Notes under the pieces: generated by a model
What the model was told of the DNA's origin: nothing
The model's database searches: none
The model's input: only the letters and a program-made list of their open reading frames with translations
Position numbers and translations under genes: made by a program
Shown here: positions 8,136 through 16,750 of the stretch, piece after piece
Numbering within the stretch: the stretch's first letter is position 1
How the letters are laid out: each line of letters starts with the position of its first letter
Source of the DNA: Candidatus Poribacteria bacterium
Lineage (GTDB): Bacteria; Poribacteria; WGA-4E; WGA-3G
NCBI GenBank assembly: GCA_003635195.1
Contig: PYIY01000211.1
Coordinates: 32,434 to 96,433, forward strand
DNA: 64,000 nt
Reading direction: 5' to 3'

Positions 8136-9317
8136 ATGCGAATTATCCTTTACACAGGTAAAGGTGGGGTCGGCAAAACAACCATCGCCGCCGCTACGGG
8201 CATCAAACTCTCTCAGCTCGGCTATAAGACAATCGTAATCTCGCTGGATGTCGCACATTCACTCCGTGACGCTTTTGATAACCATGAAAAACTCGTCCAC
8301 CAGCGTAAAGAAAAACAAATTCAAATCACGGAAAACCTCTGGATACAAGAAATTAACGTTCAAGAAGCAATTATCGAATACTGGGATGACGTTTACAATT
8401 ATATACGTTCATTATTGAACCGTTCTGGTCTCAACAGCCTCGTGGCCGAAGAGATAGCCGTGTTTCCAGGAATGGAGGAGATTTGCGCGCTGCTCTATAT
8501 CAACCAATATGTTCGCGAGAAGAGTTACGATGTAATTATCCTCGACTGTGCACCCACCGGAGAATCGCTCCGGTTCGTTAGTATCCCGACGACATTGGAA
8601 TGGTATATGAACCACATTTTCAAATTAGAGCGTAATCTCGCAAAAATCGCCGGTCCTGTGATTGAAAGAGTCAGCTCGGTGCCAATTCCTCGGGATAACT
8701 ATTTTCAGAATATCCAAGACCTTTTCGATAAACTCGAAGGGATTGACGATGTCCTGACAGACCCCAAGATCACGACAGTGCGGTTGGTGACGAACCCAGA
8801 AAAAATTGTTATCAAAGAAACACAACGCGCGTTTATGTACTTTTGCCTTTATGGACTCTGCATTGACGCAGTAATTATTAATCGCATTTTTCCCGATGGC
8901 GTTGATGTGGCATACTTTGAAGCTTGGAAACAGGCACAGCAGCACTATATTAAAGAGGCAATGGACTACTTCTCGGACGTGCCAATCTGGAAGGTGAACC
9001 TCTTCGCAGAAGAAATTGTGGGGGAAGAGGGGCTGCACCGATTAGCAGACGCACTTTATTCCGAGATTAATCCAGCAGACCAGTTTTCTGAGGAAAAACC
9101 GTATCAATTCCAAAAAACCGCAAATGCCTATCAATTGTCTATGCGGCTGCCTTTTCTAAGTAAAGAGGAAATTGGATTGACAAAACACGGCGATGAATTG
9201 ATTGTCACAGTCGGAAGTTTCAAGCAACACATTGCCTTACCCCGAACCCTCTCCAATAAAAAAACAACAGGCGCGAAATTAACAGGCGACCAACTGGTGA
9301 TTAAATTTGAGATTTGA
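8136..9317 (+). CDS. ArsA/Get3-family ATPase
   Basis: This 393-aa soluble P-loop ATPase has a deviant Walker A motif, GKGGVGKT (residues 8-15), typical of the ArsA/Get3 (SIMIBI) class. Switch II is seen as DCAPTGESLRF, and the middle carries VINRIFP, the usual nucleotide-specificity strand. The C-terminal 80 residues (YQLSMRLPFLSKEEIGL ... DELIVTVGSFKQHIALP) resemble the alpha-crystallin-like ArsA_HSP20 domain found on bacterial Get3-like proteins. Relatives dock tail-anchored membrane proteins (Get3) or drive ArsB arsenite export (ArsA). No ars gene is nearby and the metal-binding Cys residues of ArsA are not obvious, so a chaperone role is more likely than arsenic resistance. The adjacent membrane-protein gene is 39 nt downstream. 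Confidence 0.88.
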   Translation: MRIILYTGKGGVGKTTIAAATGIKLSQLGYKTIVISLDVAHSLRDAFDNHEKLVHQRKEKQIQITENLWIQEINVQEAIIEYWDDVYNYIRSLLNRSGLNSLVAEEIAVFPGMEEICALLYINQYVREKSYDVIILDCAPTGESLRFVSIPTTLEWYMNHIFKLERNLAKIAGPVIERVSSVPIPRDNYFQNIQDLFDKLEGIDDVLTDPKITTVRLVTNPEKIVIKETQRAFMYFCLYGLCIDAVIINRIFPDGVDVAYFEAWKQAQQHYIKEAMDYFSDVPIWKVNLFAEEIVGEEGLHRLADALYSEINPADQFSEEKPYQFQKTANAYQLSMRLPFLSKEEIGLTKHGDELIVTVGSFKQHIALPRTLSNKKTTGAKLTGDQLVIKFEI

Positions 9318-9356
9318 GGGAAAAATTAAGGATAAACAAGATTAACTGAGAAAGAT

Positions 9357-10079
9357 ATGGGAACCAAAACGGACAAATCGGTTTTTGCTGTAACAAGTAC
9401 AACGCTTTTAACGTTCTTAATAGCAAGCCGCATTGGGACTATTTGGATTCTCTATCCAAATGTGTTGATTGCGGTCTCTTTATTTTTTTACTGTGTCCGA
9501 CAAACTGATGAAGATACGTCACTGCTCTCAAGTAGCTCCATTTTTGGGTTAGCAACAGTGCTGACGTACATTCCGATGGACTGGCTTTTCTCACGGAAAG
9601 TAGGCCTCATCGTCTATCGGTCAGATTTTTTGGTGAATATAACGACACCCATTCCGATAATCTTAAACTGGGTAGTGTTTGCGACGCTCACAGCCTACTG
9701 TTATCAAAGGTTCGCAGCGATTTGCCAAACCCGTTTAGCATCGAATCCTGAAAATCCGAGCAGCGGTTCGATAGGAACCGCGATGTTAGCAGCAGGTGTC
9801 ACGGGTATCGGTGCCGCCGTTGGAAGTATCGTGATCTACGCGCTTGGTGGATTACATTTGTGGGAGTGGAATGCATTACAGGTCGACCGGATACCTCAGA
9901 TTGCCTCTGTGCCAATTTTTGTACCCATCGCGTTTCTGATCACCTTTTTATTGTCTCCGTCCTTCTTTGGCATCGCCAATAGTTTTCTAAGGGAGCAACA
10001 CTCGGGTGTGGCAGGAATACGGTGTGGCATCCTTATGGGGGCACTGCAGTTTCTCAGTTTTCTTCTGTTTTACGTATAG
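9357..10079 (+). CDS. Polytopic membrane protein of unknown function
   Basis: I do not recognise a named family in this 240-aa protein. It has about seven hydrophobic segments, for example TTLLTFLIASRIGTIWILY, NVLIAVSLFFYC, IILNWVVFATLTAYC and GVTGIGAAVGSIVIYALGG. Short charged loops separate them, and the protein ends in GILMGALQFLSFLLFYV. GGLHLWEWN and the paired PIP motifs may line a polar site. It starts at ATG 9357, 39 nt after the ArsA/Get3-like gene, and is followed closely by hslV on the same strand, so co-transcription with the ATPase is plausible. I see no catalytic motif. Confidence 0.75.
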   Translation: MGTKTDKSVFAVTSTTLLTFLIASRIGTIWILYPNVLIAVSLFFYCVRQTDEDTSLLSSSSIFGLATVLTYIPMDWLFSRKVGLIVYRSDFLVNITTPIPIILNWVVFATLTAYCYQRFAAICQTRLASNPENPSSGSIGTAMLAAGVTGIGAAVGSIVIYALGGLHLWEWNALQVDRIPQIASVPIFVPIAFLITFLLSPSFFGIANSFLREQHSGVAGIRCGILMGALQFLSFLLFYV

Positions 10080-10135
10080 AAATAGGAATGCCTATTCATA
10101 TATAATCTCAATTGCCCGAGAGGAAAATCAAAAGC

Positions 10136-10690
10136 ATGCGAATTCGTTCAACAACGATTTTAGCCGTTCGGCGCGATGCCCAAGTCGCTATCGGCGGCGA
10201 TGGTCAAGTCACGCTGGGTGATACAGCGATTAAACACGGCGCACGCAAAATTCGCAAAATCCATAACGACAAAGTGCTGATCGGGTTCGCAGGCTCCGCA
10301 TCGGATGCAATCACGCTCTATGAAAATTTGGAGAAGAAACTTGAGCAGTACCGTGGAAACCTTCAGAAATCAGCAGTGGAACTCGCCCGAGAATGGCGCA
10401 GTGATAGAGTCCTTAGACAAGTAGACGCGCTAATGATCGCTGCAGATGCTAACGACAGTTACCTCATCTCTGGAAACGGCGATGTGATTGCCCCGGATGA
10501 CGATGTTCTTGCCATCGGTTCCGGTTCATCTATTGCCCTCGCAGCCGCAAAAGCCATGCTCAAGTACTCAGACTTGACTGCAAAAGAGATTGTTTCAGAG
10601 GCACTTCAACTCACAAGTGAAATTTGTATCTATACCAACGCACGAATTGAAACTGACACAATAGAGGAGGAGTTATCAGTTAACAGTTAA
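10136..10690 (+). CDS. hslV: ATP-dependent protease peptidase subunit HslV
   Basis: This 184-aa proteasome-beta-type subunit forms the HslUV protease with the next gene. The N-terminus MRIRSTTILAVRR carries a five-residue propeptide before the catalytic Thr6, followed by the diagnostic GDGQVTLGDTAIK and GFAGSASDAITLYE. I start at ATG 10136 because GAGAGG lies just upstream of it; an in-frame TTG at 10112 precedes that site. The C-terminus reads IEEELSVNS, and the last five residues are encoded by the beginning of a heptamer-repeat element (GTTATCAGTTAACAG), so the natural end seems to have been overwritten. Known HslV proteins degrade misfolded and regulatory proteins in the cytoplasm. Confidence 0.95.
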   Translation: MRIRSTTILAVRRDAQVAIGGDGQVTLGDTAIKHGARKIRKIHNDKVLIGFAGSASDAITLYENLEKKLEQYRGNLQKSAVELAREWRSDRVLRQVDALMIAADANDSYLISGNGDVIAPDDDVLAIGSGSSIALAAAKAMLKYSDLTAKEIVSEALQLTSEICIYTNARIETDTIEEELSVNS

Positions 10691-10778
10691 CAGTTACAAG
10701 CGGGATCGGGTTCACCAAACACTTTTCGGTAACCCCAACGCCTCTTAACTGAAAACTAACAACTGACGACTGATAACT
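10674..10778. repeat. Heptamer-repeat stem element C, overlapping the end of hslV
   Basis: The left arm has units AGTTATC, AGTTAAC, AGTTAAC, AGTTAC and the right arm CTGAAAACTAACAACTGACG then ACTGATAACT. It shares the core CCCCAACGCCTCTT with element B (CCCAAAGCCTCTT). It fills the hslV-hslU gap and supplies the last codons and stop of hslV. Confidence 0.7.
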
Positions 10779-10787
10779 AATGAAACT

Positions 10788-12275
10788 TTGGAGAAATCAA
10801 ACACAACGCGTGAAAAGAACACTTTAGCAGAGGCACTCACGCCGCGGCAGATTGTTGAGGAATTGGATAAATATATCATCGGGCAGTTTGAGGCAAAACG
10901 TTGTGTCGCTATTGCCCTCCGCAATCGCGCGCGGCGACAGATGTTAGGTGAAGATATACAAGACGAAGTCTCACCGAAGAACATCATCATGATAGGGTCA
11001 ACCGGTGTCGGTAAAACTGAAATCGCACGCAGGCTTGCACGTCTCGTTGATGCGCCCTTCATCAAGGTAGAAGCGTCAAAATATACCGAAATTGGCTACG
11101 TCGGTCGAGATGTTGAATCTATGATTCGTGATCTCGTAGAGACAGCCATTAGCCGCGTTAAAGCCGAACAGACCGAGGCTGTTGAGGAAAAAGCACGGGA
11201 ATTCACTGAAGAACGCCTCCTTGATTGTATCTTTCCTATCCCACGCTCTTTGCAGGAGCGTCCCAACTTAGAAAAGGATATGATCGATGAACCCGAAGAA
11301 GCGGATGAGGACGTGGTCCTCCAACTACCTTTCGACCTCGGACCCGACCCGGAAACCGAAGCTGAAGAAGACCGAGAGAAAGAACGAGAACGCCATCTCA
11401 AAACCCGTGAAAAATTTAGAGAATGGCTACGCGAAGGTAGACTTGAGGATAAACCTGTTGAAATTAATGTTAAACATCAAAGCATGCCCTTTGTTGAAAT
11501 CTTCTCGCCCGGCGGCATTGAAGAGATGGATATCAATTTCAAGGATATGTTTAGTAACATCCTCCCGAACCAGACGAAGAAACGACGCGTTCCAGTCTCC
11601 GAAGCACGCACTATCTTGATGCAAGAAGAATCTGAAAAACTCATTGATATGGATGCTGTCATCAGCGAAGCCATCCAACGCGTTGAAAACTCCGGTATCG
11701 TCTTTTTGGACGAAATCGACAAGATCGCAGGTAGAGAATCTCGCCACGGACCCGATATCTCCCGAGAAGGTGTGCAACGTGATATTCTGCCCATCATTGA
11801 AGGCAGCACGGTAACATCGAAATACGGCGCGGTGCGCACACACCACATCTTGTTTATCGCCGCCGGTGCATTTCATGTTTCAAGTCCGTCTGACCTCATC
11901 CCAGAACTACAAGGTAGATTCCCAATTCGAGTGGAACTGAAAAGCCTAAATAAGGAAGACTTTAAATCCATTCTCACGGAACCGAAAAACGCGTTAGTGA
12001 AACAGTACACAGCACTCCTCAAAACTGAAGGGGTAGAGGCGACTATCACCGATGACGCGATTGACGAAATCGCCGCGCTCGCTTTCCAAGTTAATGAATC
12101 TGTTGAGGACATCGGCGCACGCCGCTTGCACACCATCATGGAGAGACTCTTTGAAAATCTCTTTTTTGACGCACCTGACCTCAATAAAAAAGAGATCACT
12201 ATTGATGCCAACTATGTCAAATCAGAGTTGGATGAGATCGTCAAAGACCAAGATTTAAGCAGATATATCCTTTAA
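10788..12275 (+). CDS. hslU: HslU, ATPase subunit of the HslUV protease
   Basis: This 495-aa AAA+ unfoldase feeds substrates into HslV. The N-terminal TPRQIVEELDKYIIGQ is canonical. Walker A is GSTGVGKTE, followed by KVEASKYTEIGYVGRDVESM (the pore-loop region), and Walker B is GIVFLDEIDKIAG. The C-terminus ends DLSRYIL, the tail that inserts into HslV. The protein is longer than E. coli HslU (443 aa), largely because of an enlarged, acidic I-domain. The start is unsure: TTG 10788 is the first usable codon after an in-frame stop at 10764, and no strong ribosome binding site precedes it. Element C sits directly upstream and may have replaced the original leader. Confidence 0.94.
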   Translation: MEKSNTTREKNTLAEALTPRQIVEELDKYIIGQFEAKRCVAIALRNRARRQMLGEDIQDEVSPKNIIMIGSTGVGKTEIARRLARLVDAPFIKVEASKYTEIGYVGRDVESMIRDLVETAISRVKAEQTEAVEEKAREFTEERLLDCIFPIPRSLQERPNLEKDMIDEPEEADEDVVLQLPFDLGPDPETEAEEDREKERERHLKTREKFREWLREGRLEDKPVEINVKHQSMPFVEIFSPGGIEEMDINFKDMFSNILPNQTKKRRVPVSEARTILMQEESEKLIDMDAVISEAIQRVENSGIVFLDEIDKIAGRESRHGPDISREGVQRDILPIIEGSTVTSKYGAVRTHHILFIAAGAFHVSSPSDLIPELQGRFPIRVELKSLNKEDFKSILTEPKNALVKQYTALLKTEGVEATITDDAIDEIAALAFQVNESVEDIGARRLHTIMERLFENLFFDAPDLNKKEITIDANYVKSELDEIVKDQDLSRYIL

Positions 12276-12389
12276 GCAGATTGTCCCTGCGATATCTCCC
12301 TCCTATGCACGTAGGGCAAATTGGTAAAGAAAATGCTACACTTTATCAGTGACCGTTTGTATAATCGGCAAACAGGAGGGAAATTCACT

Positions 12390-13547
12390 GTGCGACAGTT
12401 CCTAATTTTTACCATTCTATTTTTTTCTGTCGCGTTCCTGTTGAGCAGTCCTGCCCAAGATGGAACACAATGGCGCGTGTCAGAGGGTAGCGAAGTCCCC
12501 TCCAATACAACAGCGATAAATGCTATAGCATTCTCCACTGACGGCACACAACTCGCTATCGCGACCACGAACGGTATTACGTTGTATGACACCTATACTG
12601 GAAAAGAGTTGGCACGGTTTTCCGCGCTGCTGGATGCTGTGACCGCGTTAGCGTTCTCACCAGATAACCGGACAATTGCAAGTGCTATCGGAAATACTAC
12701 TATCCACCTCTGGAACACACGCACCGGTGAACACAGAACAGATTTCATAGGACATACCCTCCCCGTTGTAGCGTTGGCATTCTCACCAGATGGTAACAGC
12801 CTCGCCAGTGGAGGTTTCAAAGAAATTTGTATTTGGAACTTAATGACAGACTCACCCACCCTTACCTCAGTCTTTCACGGACATCGGGATATGGTCACCA
12901 CATTGGCATTCTCACCAGATAGCAAAACGCTTGCCAGTACAAGTTTTTACGGCACAATCTTGTTATGGGATGTCCGAACCGGACAACGCCGACACAATCT
13001 CCCCGCACATACAGACGCAATCACAGCACTCGCCTTCTCACCTGATAATCAAACATTGGCAAGCGGCGGATACTGGAGTCGAGACGCAGAAAGCACAATT
13101 CACTTATGGAACACAGACACGGGCGAACTCTTGTCAACCATTGAAGGACATACCGAGCCGGTTTTCGCCTTAGCATTCTCATCGGATAGTGAGACACTCG
13201 CAAGCGCGGGGTGGGATAACACAATCCGTCTATGGCACCCACAAACAGGGCAATTACAGGAAACTTTTGAAGGCGATACAGCACCAGTCCTTACTTTAGC
13301 CTTTTTATTAGAGGGACACAACACCTACAGCAAGGCACTCATAAGCGCGGGGCTTGATGGCACAATCCAGTTGTGGCCGCCAGCACCTGTACCAAAATTA
13401 GCGGATGTCAACGCGGACGGTGTTGTAAACGTTTTAGATTTAACTTTTATTGCCTCACGCCTCGGACAGAAAACACCAGACCTTAATGGTGACGGCATCG
13501 TCAACATTTTAGATTTGACAATCGTCGCACAGCATATCGGAGAATAG
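12390..13547 (+). CDS. Secreted WD40 propeller with C-terminal dockerin-like repeats
   Basis: I start at GTG 12390, because AGGAGGG lies 9 nt upstream and the codon opens a clean signal peptide (MRQFLIFTILFFSVAFLLSS, cleavage after SPA). The frame is open further back to TTG 12321, without a comparable site. The 385-aa product has seven WD40 blades, most with FSPD and LW-N/D-xxTG signatures. It ends in two dockerin-like calcium-binding repeats (DVNADGVVNVLDLT and DLNGDGIVNILDLT), each D-x-N-x-D-G. In cellulosomes dockerins bind cohesins. I see no cohesin here, and such tails in non-cellulolytic bacteria probably serve calcium-dependent attachment. It lies 11 nt ahead of a second WD40-dockerin gene, so the two form a pair. 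Confidence 0.88.
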   Translation: MRQFLIFTILFFSVAFLLSSPAQDGTQWRVSEGSEVPSNTTAINAIAFSTDGTQLAIATTNGITLYDTYTGKELARFSALLDAVTALAFSPDNRTIASAIGNTTIHLWNTRTGEHRTDFIGHTLPVVALAFSPDGNSLASGGFKEICIWNLMTDSPTLTSVFHGHRDMVTTLAFSPDSKTLASTSFYGTILLWDVRTGQRRHNLPAHTDAITALAFSPDNQTLASGGYWSRDAESTIHLWNTDTGELLSTIEGHTEPVFALAFSSDSETLASAGWDNTIRLWHPQTGQLQETFEGDTAPVLTLAFLLEGHNTYSKALISAGLDGTIQLWPPAPVPKLADVNADGVVNVLDLTFIASRLGQKTPDLNGDGIVNILDLTIVAQHIGE

Positions 13548-13558
13548 GAGATTATGTT

Positions 13559-15691
13559 ATGAAGACTAAGCAACTATCTCTACTTATGAACACCCTTTCC
13601 ACGAGCATTCGTCTTCGCCTCACTATCGAAATGAGATTTTTGAATTTTGTGGTATTTTCAATCGCCTTCCTATTGATGTCAAACGCTTATGCACAAGACT
13701 ACACCCAAATGGGTTTACCCGAAGGCGCGAAACAGCGCATAGGCAAAGGGAGACTACACCGTGGTATTGTGTATTCGCCGGACGGCACTCGGATTGCTGT
13801 CGCAAGTTCAATCGGTGTTTGGATCTACGATGCATACACCGGTGAAGAACTCGCGTTGTTCACCGGACACTCGGAACCCGTTTTATCAGTCGCGTTCTCG
13901 CCAGACGGAAAAATCCTCGCAAGCGGTGCAGGTAGAAAATGGAATTGGTGGCGAGAAGACAGCGAAATTCGGTTGTGGGATGCGAACACTGGAGAACACC
14001 TTACGACTCTGGCAAGGCCACCTGAAATCGCGTCAGCGTTACGAGAATTAGGGCAATTTGAAGTCTGGGAATTGGCGTTCTCACCGGACGGGAAAACGCT
14101 TGCCAGTACAAGTAGTGATGGGGCAGTACGACTCTGGGATATAGAGACCGGAGAGTATAAATCGATTCTTGAAGACGGTCCGTTTGTCCCGTCAATAGCG
14201 TTCTCGCCGGATGGAAAAACGCTTGTCGGTGGCGGTTGGGACTACACAATTCAACTCTGGGACATAGCCACAGGGCAGCACCAGACAACTCTGGAAGGAC
14301 ACATGGATCGCGTCCATTCTGTTGCGTTTTCACCGGATGGAAAAACACTTGTGAGTGGTGGTTGGGATAAAACCGTGCTGTTATGGGATATAGAGACGCG
14401 TTCCGTGCGTGAGGTCCTCACTGGACATACATCAATTGTCATGTCCGTTGCGTTTTCACCGGATGGAAAAACAGTCGCAAGTGCCGGACACGATCAGAAA
14501 ATTCGCTTATGGGAGGCAGATACAGGAAAACTGAACGCCACCCTTTGGAAACATACAGATTCAGTTGATACGATCGTTTTCTCACCCGATGGCAAAACCC
14601 TCGCAAGTACAAGTTACGATGATGAGACAATTCGCTTATGGAAGGTAGATACAGGCGAACAACAGATTACTATTACAGGACATTGGCGTTTGGGACACGC
14701 GGCATTCTCGCCGGATAATAGGACTGTCGCTATTGAGCATGAACCCAATGAAATTTGGCTATGGGATATCCTTACAGATCAAAAACGTGCTACGCTTACT
14801 GGGCATACGAGAGGTATTACTGCTTTGGCATTTTCACCGAATGGTAGCACCCTCGCAAGTGGGAGCATAGACACAACAGTACGGTTGTGGGATGTGGCTA
14901 CTGGAAAGCAGCGTGTTATCCTTGGGGAACACTCAGACCGCGTTTCGACTATCGCTTTCGCGCCCGATGGTAAGACCTTGGCAAGCAGTGGTAATCAAAA
15001 TACGCGGATTTATTTCTGGGATACGGAAAATGGCACCAGACGATTAACCCTTGATGCCCACACAACGGGGACATCCCTGGCGTTTTCCCCAGATAGTCAA
15101 ACGCTTGTCGCAGGAGGGAGCGATGGCAATATTCGGTTGTGGGATGTGGATACGGGTGAACTCCGGACGACCATTTATGAAGACGACGGCTCAATCCAAG
15201 ATGTGACGTTTTCGCCTGATGGAAAAACAATCGCAAGTATAAACGGTCACGGGGTCTATTTGTGGGATGCAGATACCGGGCAGCACCGCACAACGCTTTG
15301 GGGACGGACGGGAAACTATGCTATGTTGGCGTTTGCGGCAGATGGCACAACGATTGCTGTACCACGCATAGGGGACGGCATTTATGTATGGGACGTTCGC
15401 GCTGAGGAACTACACACAACCTTTGAAGGCCCCGTGTTTGAAACCGTTGCCCTCACATTCTGGCCCGATAGCCATAGCCTCATCAGTGCGGATTATGCAA
15501 GCATTCTCTTGTGGGACCTCGCTCCGTTCCTTACCGAAACCCCGTGGGATGTCAACAGTGATGGGGTCGTGAATATCTTAGATTTGACGCTTGTTGCCTC
15601 ACAGTTTGGGCAAAAAACACCGGATCTTAACGGTGATGGTATTGTCAACATTTTGGATTTGACACTCGTCGCGCAGCATCTTGGGGAATAG
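13559..15691 (+). CDS. Secreted 14-bladed WD40 protein with dockerin-like tail
   Basis: ATG 13559 follows AGGAG by 8 nt. The 710-aa protein has an unusually long N-region before its signal peptide core (MRFLNFVVFSIAFLLMSNAYA, starting at residue 25). It then has the family motif LPEGAKQRIGKG and fourteen WD40 blades by my count of LWD-type strand ends, which equals two 7-bladed propellers. The last blade ends ILLWDL. The C-terminus repeats the dockerin-like pair DVNSDGVVNILDLT and DLNGDGIVNILDLT seen in the preceding gene. The tails of the two genes are nearly the same in protein, so they were duplicated or homogenised. An extracellular scaffold or adhesin role is inferred; there is no enzyme domain. 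Confidence 0.9.
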   Translation: MKTKQLSLLMNTLSTSIRLRLTIEMRFLNFVVFSIAFLLMSNAYAQDYTQMGLPEGAKQRIGKGRLHRGIVYSPDGTRIAVASSIGVWIYDAYTGEELALFTGHSEPVLSVAFSPDGKILASGAGRKWNWWREDSEIRLWDANTGEHLTTLARPPEIASALRELGQFEVWELAFSPDGKTLASTSSDGAVRLWDIETGEYKSILEDGPFVPSIAFSPDGKTLVGGGWDYTIQLWDIATGQHQTTLEGHMDRVHSVAFSPDGKTLVSGGWDKTVLLWDIETRSVREVLTGHTSIVMSVAFSPDGKTVASAGHDQKIRLWEADTGKLNATLWKHTDSVDTIVFSPDGKTLASTSYDDETIRLWKVDTGEQQITITGHWRLGHAAFSPDNRTVAIEHEPNEIWLWDILTDQKRATLTGHTRGITALAFSPNGSTLASGSIDTTVRLWDVATGKQRVILGEHSDRVSTIAFAPDGKTLASSGNQNTRIYFWDTENGTRRLTLDAHTTGTSLAFSPDSQTLVAGGSDGNIRLWDVDTGELRTTIYEDDGSIQDVTFSPDGKTIASINGHGVYLWDADTGQHRTTLWGRTGNYAMLAFAADGTTIAVPRIGDGIYVWDVRAEELHTTFEGPVFETVALTFWPDSHSLISADYASILLWDLAPFLTETPWDVNSDGVVNILDLTLVASQFGQKTPDLNGDGIVNILDLTLVAQHLGE

Positions 15692-15882
15692 AAACCGAGA
15701 TAACCAAGGAACTCCCCCTTTGGTTTCCTGTTGAATCTTCTGTAGAATAGGCTGTTAGTTTCCTGTTCAACTTCAATCTTCTGCAGCCTATAGGTTGGGT
15801 TGAGCGGTAAAAACGCAAGCCCCTTCTGTAAAAAAATCAGCAGCCTAATATCCGAAAAAAATACATTTTTTGAAATTTTAAT
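15692..15882. repeat. Gap with a degenerate TGTAGNATAGGCTGTTAG element
   Basis: The stretch holds a partial copy (about 15736-15765, TGTAGAATAGGCTGTTAG) of an interspersed element also found at 18893-18953 and 41209-41246. I see no gene here. Confidence 0.5.
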
Positions 15883-15910
15883 TTGACAAAACCTTTTTCA
15901 GGGGTATAAT
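15883..15910 (+). promoter_or_regulatory. Consensus sigma-70-type promoter with no obvious gene
   Basis: A perfect TTGACA (15883-15888) and a perfect TATAAT (15905-15910) are 16 nt apart. It is the best -35/-10 match I noticed in the window. The next convincing gene begins 840 nt downstream, so the transcript either has a very long leader or is a separate RNA. Confidence 0.7.
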
Positions 15911-16750
15911 TAATTTCGTGAGTTATCTTAGGACGATTTAGTTTTCGGTGTTCCGGTATTGGTTCTGGTTGACATATTTTAACTTTTCAACACAATATCG
16001 TGAGCACAATTTGCCCATACAAAGGAAAATATGCACGCATATAAAGCGAATTTGTAAAACTAAATGCCCCTGTAAGTTATCGAGTAATCTCATAAGTCGT
16101 CAGACGCGACTATGGACACATTTCGATTGCGAATATTGCTAACTTTTGTGAAAGGTTAATGAATAGAACGGTGGTCATGAGAAACAGATTTTTGGATCCT
16201 TTAGAAAGAAATCGCTTGGATGCGATGGTAGATGTGCGTGTGTCCGCGCGATCGCGCGATGTGGTACGTCTGCTGATATCTCGCTGTCCCCCCCCCAACT
16301 TTTCAAACGTTAAGCGTTTTGCTTCACAAGGTCTGTCCGGCTCCGGAGACCTTTCGTTTCCCGCGTGTTACCTTTGCCTTGGGCAAGGCACTGCATAGCG
16401 GCTTTTTGTGTTGTGCATCATAGATATGATGTATTCCCCGCGTTGCGACTTTTTTGTTGGCAATAACACCCACACGTGCTTACACTCAGGCACATCTCTT
16501 GTTATTGTCATACATATTTTTCACATGGCAGCCTCTAAAGTTTGTGAGGTGCGCCGAGGGTGCTGGAACCATCCATCGGCGCGGCACCGCCATAACCGTA
16601 CTATGACAGCGCTAACCTAATTGTAGCACAGAGTGGATGCATTCTGCAAAACTTTTAGGTTAGCACCTCAACAAAGGAAGATTGCCATCTCTCCAATCCT
16701 TTATCTTTTCCGGCATTTTTCCATCAACTTTATGAGAGAGAGGAGATAGT
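15911..16750 (+). other. Structured intergenic stretch, possible noncoding RNA
   Basis: I see no convincing gene in these 840 bases. They contain a perfect 14-bp palindrome (CGCGCGATCGCGCG, 16245-16258) and a tract of nine C (16288-16296). There is an AAGGTCT/AGACCTT hairpin (16328-16353) and a GCCTT-GGGC-AAGGC hairpin (16374-16387). A 10-bp inverted repeat GCTAACCTAA/TTAGGTTAGC spans 16611-16664. The density of hairpins behind a consensus promoter suggests a structured transcript. It does not match tmRNA, RNase P RNA or SRP RNA as far as I can tell. Confidence 0.35.
16159..16398 (+). CDS. Doubtful small ORF (79 aa)
   Basis: ATG 16159 follows GAAAGG by a few nt, and the frame runs 79 codons to 16398. 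The product is Arg- and Ser-rich with no signal, no domain and no periodicity. Its middle is encoded by a nine-C tract and by hairpin sequence. The tract would be prone to slippage, so if the ORF is real it could be phase-variable. I think a structured RNA is the more likely explanation of this stretch. Confidence 0.15.
   Translation: MNRTVVMRNRFLDPLERNRLDAMVDVRVSARSRDVVRLLISRCPPPNFSNVKRFASQGLSGSGDLSFPACYLCLGQGTA

Noticed and set aside
8136..9317. Arsenite efflux ATPase ArsA
   Set aside because: No ars genes are adjacent, there is only one ATPase domain, and the C-terminal HSP20-like domain is typical of Get3-like bacterial proteins.
12390..15691. Cellulosome assignment from the dockerin-like tails
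   Set aside because: No cohesin, scaffoldin or cellulase is present. The tails alone do not justify the name.
16408..16620. 70-aa ORF rich in His and Cys
   Set aside because: No ribosome binding site, no domain, and its end overlaps an inverted repeat. It is probably chance within structured sequence.
15911..16750. tmRNA, RNase P RNA or SRP RNA in the promoter-driven gap
   Set aside because: The characteristic conserved phrases of these RNAs are not present on either strand as far as I can read.
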